From the NCBI GenBank assembly GCA_029939785.1, contig JAOZSG010000085.1, positions 1-11,072 of the forward strand: a stretch of DNA of 11,072 nucleotides. Direction: 5' to 3'. Positions 7,236 through 11,072 of this stretch are shown here, piece by piece. The DNA is from Fidelibacterota bacterium. GTDB lineage: Bacteria; Fidelibacterota; UBA2242; JAFGTP01. Position 1 is the stretch's first letter. Each line of letters opens with the position of its first letter. Below the pieces are notes generated by a model. That model was not told the DNA's origin and ran no database searches. It saw only the letters and a list, made by a program, of their open reading frames with translations. The position numbers were made by a program, and so were the translations under genes.

Positions 7236-8828
7236 TTATATTTTTAAAGGTAATTTCAAACTATCACCAGTTTTCAACTGCCATTTTTTAATCTTTCCAA
7301 GAAGTTTATTCATAGTCTCTTTATATGTTATATTTTTTGCCAGGTTATGTCTCTCCTGTGGATCATTATTCAGATTAAACAATTCATGTTCATGCGTTAC
7401 AGGACTGACAGTAAATCTCCAACCATCGTTTGTTACAATTGTTCGCAACTCTTCATTATGACATTCTATCCACTCATCTTCACCACCTGCCATGTCAGTT
7501 TTCCATTTGATTGAGTGTAATCCTTCTGTTTTTTGGACATTTCTCCAATACTCCTGTGTATCATTCCACTGAAGAAATACATCATCCGTCAAAGTAATAT
7601 CAGATTCCTTAAGTTTTGGATACAAACTTTTCCCATGCAAGTGATCCGGAATATCAAAACCCATAGCATCAAGTAAAGTTGGAACCATATCAATATTACT
7701 TGATAAACCCTTCACTCTATAAGATTTGGTCTGCTCTGGTAAGTGCAACAGATATGGAACAGTTGCTGACTCTTTATAAAATAGTGTTTTATGAGCTAAT
7801 TTATGACTTCCCATCATATCACCATGGTCAGATGTGAATACAATTATTGTATTTTCGTCTAATCCATTATCTTTTAGACTTTGTAATATTTTTCCTACAT
7901 TGCGATCAACCAAAGTACATAATCCACGATATGCGGCAATTAATTGTCTCCAACCTGCTTCCGTGGACAAATCATACTGTTCGTCACCATTTCTTCGGAA
8001 ACCCTCTGCCAAAATGCGTACTCTTAAAATATCATCATCTGATATTTCATGATCAAAATTATCCGGCAAATCAATTTTATCAGGATCATATAAATCTGTC
8101 AAAGGTCCATGAAATGGCATGTGCGGCTCTAAAAAATTAACATAAAGGATAAAAGGGTTGTCCTTATTCTTTGTTATAAAATCACTTGCAGTCTCACCTA
8201 AAAAAGATGCTTTTGTATATTTTTCCGGCAGATGTGCCGCATCCGACCTTAGAAATTTATTTTTTTTACTGTCAGGTTTAAATCCTTTTTTCACCAACCA
8301 ATGATGATATGGACTACGTTCATCTTTTGAGTTTCCTTCCGAATAGTGGTCAGTATAAAAATCTTCTATCCCAACCCAGTCATCAAAACCATGCTGTGAA
8401 AAAATCTCATCTCCCAGATGCCATTTACCCTGATATCCTGTTTTATATTTTTTCCGCATATTTTCAGGCAATAATTCAGGCAAACATTTACAATCCTTAT
8501 CCAATGGAGCATTATTCATAAAAGCACCTGTGGCTGTCGGAATTAATCCTGTAACAATACTAGCCCTGCTTGGAGTACATACAGGACTTGTAACATAGCA
8601 ATTTTCAAAGACATAACTTTTTTCTGCCAAAGAATTTATATTTGGCATTATAACTGATTTACTACCATAAGCAGATAAAGTATCAGCCCTTTGTTCGTCT
8701 GTAAAAATAAAAAGCAAATTAGGTGCTTTTTTATTTTTAGATTTTTTTTGTTTCTTCTTATTTAAACCTAGAAATGGCAACCCTGCTGTCATTGCTGTTC
8801 CAGTTTTTATAAATTCTCTTCGTTTCAT
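7236..8828 (-). CDS. Exported FGly-type sulfatase (second family member)
   Basis: I place the start at 8828, giving 530 aa that begin MKRREFIKTG. GGAG sits 6 nt upstream, and the start falls right before the twin-arginine motif RREFIK. An in-frame ATG at 8864 would put 12 extra residues before the export signal and has no Shine-Dalgarno. The hydrophobic part (about 9-22) is short and is followed by a lysine-rich stretch. Metal-binding residues are Asp44 (FTDEQRAD) and Asp334-His335 (TSDHGD). The formylglycine motif is CTPSR with Cys84, continuing to VTG. GKWHLG lies at 134-139, EPH at 234-236, and His346-Lys347 in the active-site region. The tail HELFNLNNDPQERHNLA is the usual sulfatase C-terminal strand. 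TDEQRAD in place of TDDQGYGD shows it belongs to a different branch from the sulfatase at 285-2075, so the two may attack different sulfate positions. It heads the likely operon with the propeller lipoprotein. Substrate unknown. Confidence 0.93.
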   Translation of the reverse strand: MKRREFIKTGTAMTAGLPFLGLNKKKQKKSKNKKAPNLLFIFTDEQRADTLSAYGSKSVIMPNINSLAEKSYVFENCYVTSPVCTPSRASIVTGLIPTATGAFMNNAPLDKDCKCLPELLPENMRKKYKTGYQGKWHLGDEIFSQHGFDDWVGIEDFYTDHYSEGNSKDERSPYHHWLVKKGFKPDSKKNKFLRSDAAHLPEKYTKASFLGETASDFITKNKDNPFILYVNFLEPHMPFHGPLTDLYDPDKIDLPDNFDHEISDDDILRVRILAEGFRRNGDEQYDLSTEAGWRQLIAAYRGLCTLVDRNVGKILQSLKDNGLDENTIIVFTSDHGDMMGSHKLAHKTLFYKESATVPYLLHLPEQTKSYRVKGLSSNIDMVPTLLDAMGFDIPDHLHGKSLYPKLKESDITLTDDVFLQWNDTQEYWRNVQKTEGLHSIKWKTDMAGGEDEWIECHNEELRTIVTNDGWRFTVSPVTHEHELFNLNNDPQERHNLAKNITYKETMNKLLGKIKKWQLKTGDSLKLPLKI

Positions 8829-8834
8829 TAGGAT

Positions 8835-8838
8835 CTCC
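8835..8838 (-). promoter_or_regulatory. Shine-Dalgarno GGAG deciding the sulfatase start
   Basis: GGAG on the minus strand is 6 nt from the ATG at 8828-8826. It supports that start over the in-frame ATG at 8864, which lies upstream of this site. The rest of the 8865-8938 gap holds a short inverted repeat AATTG-CAT-CAATT (8882-8894). I see no convincing -35/-10 pair for the sulfatase operon there. Confidence 0.7.
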
Positions 8839-8938
8839 GTTTTTTCTATGTATTTGAAAGTCATAAATCAAAAATTGTCATAATTGCATCAATTTCGTTT
8901 TGACGCATCACATCACACACTGAGTCTAAGTGCGATTG

Positions 8939-9373
8939 TTATACACCTTTTCCTTGTGCTAATCGCATTTTTATGTATTCTTCAGGAGTAGAAACAGCAA
9001 TTTTTGCATTTTTATAATCTTTTAAATTTCTTGTTAATAAGATAGATATATCAGACAATAAGGCTGCATAGTATTGAATTGAATCTTCATAATCAGTAAA
9101 ATTTGATTTCAATGATAAATCTATTATCTCCTCGGTTATAGGTACAACATTTACAAATTTTCTTAATTTTATAAGATTTTGTAATGCAATTTGTTTTGAA
9201 AGCTGTTTAGATAATATATAATGTATATTTGCAAAAATTACAGGTGAAGTATATGCTTTTATTTTGTTTCTATCTATTAATGAAAATACTTTATATGAAT
9301 TTTCGTAAAAAGGTTGTCTCTTAGACAATAAATCTAAAATTACATCTGTGTCTAAAAATATTTTTTCCATCAT
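8939..9373 (-). CDS. PIN-domain toxin (VapC-like ribonuclease)
   Basis: A 144-aa protein of the usual PIN toxin size; such toxins are Mg-dependent endoribonucleases that cut RNA in the cytoplasm. The fold's landmarks are present in order: FLDTDVILDLL (Asp8), RQPFYENS at 19-26, the FTDYEDSIQ acidic cluster (Asp94, Glu96, Asp97), LLTRN at 112-116 and Asp119 in KDY, then STPEEYI near the end. This order fits the PIN_3-type family, which I know for the DTN, DFEDA, TRN and TPEEF signatures. Here the first motif reads DTD rather than DTN. The ATG overlaps the antitoxin TGA by four bases (ATGA), with a second Met immediately after, so translation is probably coupled. Codon use is very AT-rich. The catalytic acids look intact, so the toxin is probably active when free of its antitoxin. 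The RNA target cannot be read from sequence. Confidence 0.88.
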   Translation of the reverse strand: MMEKIFLDTDVILDLLSKRQPFYENSYKVFSLIDRNKIKAYTSPVIFANIHYILSKQLSKQIALQNLIKLRKFVNVVPITEEIIDLSLKSNFTDYEDSIQYYAALLSDISILLTRNLKDYKNAKIAVSTPEEYIKMRLAQGKGV

Positions 9374-9621
9374 GAATATTTTTCTATTATATGGTTTTTA
9401 TAGTCTTCTTTATAATCGTAATCATTATCAAGTTTTATTATTCCGGATAATTCTTCTAACTCGTGAGATATTTTTATTTTCTCTTGTTGTTTATCTTCTA
9501 ATTCCAAAACTTTAAAGAAATTTTGAACTAGAGAAGATAAACTTTGTTGCCTTTCTTTAGCATATTTCTTTGCAGTTTTTATTAATTCTTGTTCAATATT
9601 TAATGTTAATTTTGTATTCAT
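9370..9621 (-). CDS. Antitoxin of the PIN toxin, DUF6364-like with ribbon-helix-helix type start
   Basis: This 83-aa protein opens with MNTKLTLNIEQELIKTAKKYAKERQQSLSSLVQNFF: a short beta-strand (KLTLNI), a helix, a turn at Gln-Ser-Leu-Ser, and a second helix. That is the ribbon-helix-helix layout used to bind operator DNA. I recall this start from DUF6364-type antitoxins found beside PIN toxins. The acidic, disordered-looking tail (about residues 40-83) would wrap the toxin. AGGAG at 9628-9632 lies 6 nt before the ATG. It probably represses its own promoter and neutralises the toxin encoded 4 nt overlapping downstream. A stretch of this gene and its junction (9361-9420) has only 12 G/C in 60, unlike the GC-richer gene just upstream. 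Confidence 0.85.
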   Translation of the reverse strand: MNTKLTLNIEQELIKTAKKYAKERQQSLSSLVQNFFKVLELEDKQQEKIKISHELEELSGIIKLDNDYDYKEDYKNHIIEKYS

Positions 9622-9633
9622 TTTCTTCTCCTT

Positions 9634-9673
9634 TTTACGTACATATTTTAATTATTATTTACGTATAAATCAA
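9634..9673 (-). promoter_or_regulatory. Candidate toxin-antitoxin promoter with two TTTACGTA operator boxes
   Basis: On the minus strand TTGATT (9673-9668), a 17-nt spacer and TAAAAT (9650-9645) form a good sigma70-type promoter for the antitoxin gene. Two copies of TTTACGTA read on the plus strand, each with the TACGTA palindrome, sit at 9634-9641 (about the transcription start) and 9658-9665 (inside the spacer), 24 bp apart. The placement suits autorepression by a ribbon-helix-helix antitoxin dimer pair. The operator role is inferred from position and symmetry. Confidence 0.5.
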
Positions 9674-9686
9674 CAATCAGAAGAAT

Positions 9687-10601
9687 TCATTTTATATCTT
9701 TGAATAGGAATCTCATTTCAACGGCAGGAATCAGCAAGGACAAAGGTTTCTTGATCGTTACGATAATCATTTTCTCCTTGCGATCATGCTCAATTGTTCG
9801 TTCCACCACCTGTCCCAGGGGATCAATCACCAGAGCTCCGCTGCCAAATTGTGCCACACCACCCGGGATCTTCATATCTCCTGCAGAATTATTGATCAGG
9901 ATGTAGGATCGAGAATACGTCGCACGAGGAACGAAGTAAACCATCTTGGCCCGCGTCCATTCTTCAGCATCCTGTCCAAGTCCGAGGTCGTTCCCATGAG
10001 GATGATGAATCACATCTACCCTGGCTTCTTTCATGGCCTGGATTGTGCTTTCAAACCTTCCGTCAAAGCAGATGTTGATTCCAAACCGGAATTCTTTAAT
10101 ATCAAAGACAGAAAACTCCTTTCCGGATATAAAACCACATTGCTGTTCCCCATATGTTGTATGATTTTTCCGGTACTTGCCGATATACCCGTCCGGTCCG
10201 ACTACTACCTGTGTTATGTAGAATTTATCATCCGCTCTCTCGGCCATCCCAATAGAAAGGTAAACATTACAGGATTGGGCAATTTTCTCAAGCTTTCTGG
10301 TCGAAGGACCAGGAATCTCCTCTGCAACATCCAGAATTTCTTTCCTTGTAGTGAAACTCATTAAGGCCAATTCGGGAAAACAGACTAATTCTGCACCGTT
10401 TTCGACAGCATCCTTTATAAGGGATTCAAAATGGCTGAGATTAGCTGCAACATCACAAAATTCACTATGTGAAGAGACTATTGCAACCGTAAGTGTCTTA
10501 ATTTCGTTGTCTGATAAATCATCACCCGGTTTAGCTGCAATGAACAGAAAACATACGAAGATAACAAAAAAAAGCCTTGCATTGAGTTGTATGGATTTCA
10601 T
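9687..10601 (-). CDS. Exported carbon-nitrogen hydrolase (nitrilase superfamily)
   Basis: I place the start at 10601 (304 aa), because AAGGA (10611-10615) is 9 nt from that ATG but touches the in-frame ATG at 10610. The Glu-Lys-Cys triad of the superfamily is clear: Glu77 in VCFPELAL, Lys145 in GKYRKNHTTYGE, and Cys178 in GINICFDGRFES, with the helper Glu152. Members hydrolyse amides, ureides or nitriles through a thioester on the cysteine. Residues 1-23 (a basic start, then LFFVIFVCFLFIAA) look like a signal peptide or membrane anchor. This is unusual, because most nitrilase-like enzymes are cytoplasmic. Mature length is normal for the fold. Base composition is higher in GC than flanking genes (31 of 60 at 9901-9960), which hints at a different history. 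It follows the amidohydrolase remnant by 39 nt, so the two may once have formed an amide/C-N degradation unit. The substrate is unknown. Confidence 0.88.
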   Translation of the reverse strand: MKSIQLNARLFFVIFVCFLFIAAKPGDDLSDNEIKTLTVAIVSSHSEFCDVAANLSHFESLIKDAVENGAELVCFPELALMSFTTRKEILDVAEEIPGPSTRKLEKIAQSCNVYLSIGMAERADDKFYITQVVVGPDGYIGKYRKNHTTYGEQQCGFISGKEFSVFDIKEFRFGINICFDGRFESTIQAMKEARVDVIHHPHGNDLGLGQDAEEWTRAKMVYFVPRATYSRSYILINNSAGDMKIPGGVAQFGSGALVIDPLGQVVERTIEHDRKEKMIIVTIKKPLSLLIPAVEMRFLFKDIK

Positions 10602-10610
10602 AATAATCAT

Positions 10611-10615
10611 TCCTT
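10611..10615 (-). promoter_or_regulatory. Shine-Dalgarno AAGGA deciding the nitrilase-family start
   Basis: AAGGA on the minus strand directly abuts the ATG at 10610, too close for initiation. It is 9 nt from the next in-frame ATG at 10601, which also gives a cleaner signal peptide (MKSIQLNARLFF). Confidence 0.6.
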
Positions 10616-10640
10616 ATTTAATCGTCAGTGTCAAATATTA

Positions 10641-11015
10641 TTAACTTAAATTATATAACTTTTTCGGATTGTCATAAAAGCATTGTTTCAATACTCTGAC
10701 AGCTTCATTAAAATCAAATCTTCCTCTATGAATTTCTTCTGCGAATACTTCAGCAAAATCTTCTTTTGCCATTTGTAAATGACCAACGATTTTTTCTACC
10801 TGTGAAACACACTTATCAAATATCTTCTGATATAATCTAGGTTTGTTTCCAGCGGCAATCCTTGCTGATATTTCTTCGATAGTATCAACATTTTTTGATA
10901 TACGTTTTTCTTCAGGAATTAAATGCTCATGGGCATCAATGATATCCATCGAATCCAATTCATGCATCAATTTACTGTAAGTTTTATTACTCACTAAGCG
11001 TCCATTCGCAAGCAT
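10641..11015 (-). pseudogene. Collapsed amidohydrolase (metal-dependent hydrolase) remnant, still in frame
   Basis: A 124-codon ORF. MDIIDAHEHLIPEEKR (23-38) is the N-terminal metal-binding HxH region of amidohydrolase-2-like enzymes, with His29 and His31. The tail, about residues 70-122 with VEKIVGHLQMAKEDFAEVF and VLKQCFYDNPKKLYNL, matches how I remember the C-terminal helices of the same family. The middle segment TIEEISARIAAGNKPRLYQKIFDKC (about 45-69) resembles an inner helix found well after the start. The family is normally near 400 residues, so most of the TIM barrel, including the distal metal-binding His and Asp, is missing. Two in-frame internal losses fit best. It cannot be an active amidohydrolase by itself. 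The first 29 nt overlap the upstream gene's end, and no proper Shine-Dalgarno precedes the ATG. Met17 (10967) or Met23 could be the start instead. Alternatives are an unusual small protein or an assembly artefact. Confidence 0.6.
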
Positions 11016-11072
11016 CTGTAAATTGCTTATTCCCTTTTATTCCAATCACATTAATCTGATTACGACCTGGTG
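10987..11072 (-). CDS. C-terminal end of an unidentified gene, cut by the right edge
   Basis: A minus-strand frame enters at the window edge (first whole codon at 11070-11068) and runs 27 residues to a TAA at 10989-10987. It reads PGRNQINVIGIKGNKQ at the start and ends ACEWTLSE. The pattern of alternating hydrophobic residues with a GRN/IKG turn looks like the last strands of a beta-sandwich, as in many extracellular carbohydrate-related proteins; this is only an impression. It overlaps the amidohydrolase-like ORF by 29 nt, consistent with co-transcription. Too short to name. Confidence 0.45.
   Translation of the reverse strand, partial: PGRNQINVIGIKGNKQFTDACEWTLSE

Noticed and set aside
285..8828. 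A Bacteroidota-style polysaccharide utilisation locus
   Set aside because: No SusC/SusD pair, hybrid sensor, sigma/anti-sigma pair or glycoside hydrolase is present in the window.
9786..10364. Plus-strand 192-codon ORF opposite the nitrilase-family gene
   Set aside because: The minus-strand frame carries the complete catalytic triad and signal peptide; the plus-strand frame shows no motif and is a by-product of higher GC.
10593..10634. Perfect TTGACA (10634-10629) as a promoter for the nitrilase-like gene
   Set aside because: The best -10 at 17 nt is AATGAT, which overlaps the start region and would make a leaderless message despite a usable Shine-Dalgarno; I do not call a promoter.
1..11072. 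CRISPR arrays, tRNA or rRNA genes, insertion sequences
   Set aside because: No regular spaced repeats, cloverleaf-like segments, rRNA-like stretches or transposase motifs were seen in either strand.

Overview
This AT-rich window reads almost entirely on the minus strand (right to left). It looks like an accessory polysaccharide- or glycan-related region from an uncultured bacterium. Two exported FGly-type sulfatases, a very large lipoprotein with a methyltransferase-like start, a PQQ-type beta-propeller, a chitobiase-C-like module and a PA14 module, and a cysteine-motif membrane protein resemble loci of the PVC superphylum (Planctomycetota, Lentisphaerota, Kiritimatiellota). Low GC and RR-type sulfatase leaders also allow Bacteroidota. 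No rRNA, tRNA, CRISPR array or transposase is visible, so the lineage call is an inference from gene content only.

Layout in the direction of transcription. At the right edge the tail of an unidentified gene (ends 10987) overlaps the start of a 124-codon amidohydrolase-like ORF (10641-11015). That ORF appears to be a family member internally collapsed in frame to a short remnant. An exported nitrilase-superfamily carbon-nitrogen hydrolase follows (9687-10601), visibly richer in GC than its neighbours. Next is a compact, very AT-rich toxin-antitoxin pair (antitoxin 9370-9621, PIN-domain toxin 8939-9373) with a plausible promoter overlapped by two TTTACGTA boxes. Then comes the main block: sulfatase (7236-8828), modular propeller lipoprotein (3381-7202) and membrane protein (2242-3378), with gaps of 33 and 2 nt, so probably one transcript.

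A 166-nt gap with a 52-bp imperfect inverted repeat and an 18-bp perfect palindrome separates this block from the second sulfatase (285-2075). That gene has a C-terminal extension and an ATGA overlap with a 39-codon ORF (169-288). The left 284 nt hold only that small ORF, a weak plus-strand open frame running in from the edge, and an imperfect inverted repeat.

Working together: the sulfatases probably remove sulfate esters from an extracellular or periplasmic glycan. The propeller lipoprotein, with its glycan-associated C-terminal modules, may bind or scaffold at the envelope, and the membrane protein encoded 2 nt downstream is its most likely partner. No SusC/D pair, glycoside hydrolase, sulfatase-maturing enzyme, regulator or transporter is present, so the substrate cannot be named. 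The most novel candidates are the propeller-lipoprotein/membrane-protein pair and the collapsed amidohydrolase. Several start codons were moved on the basis of Shine-Dalgarno placement.
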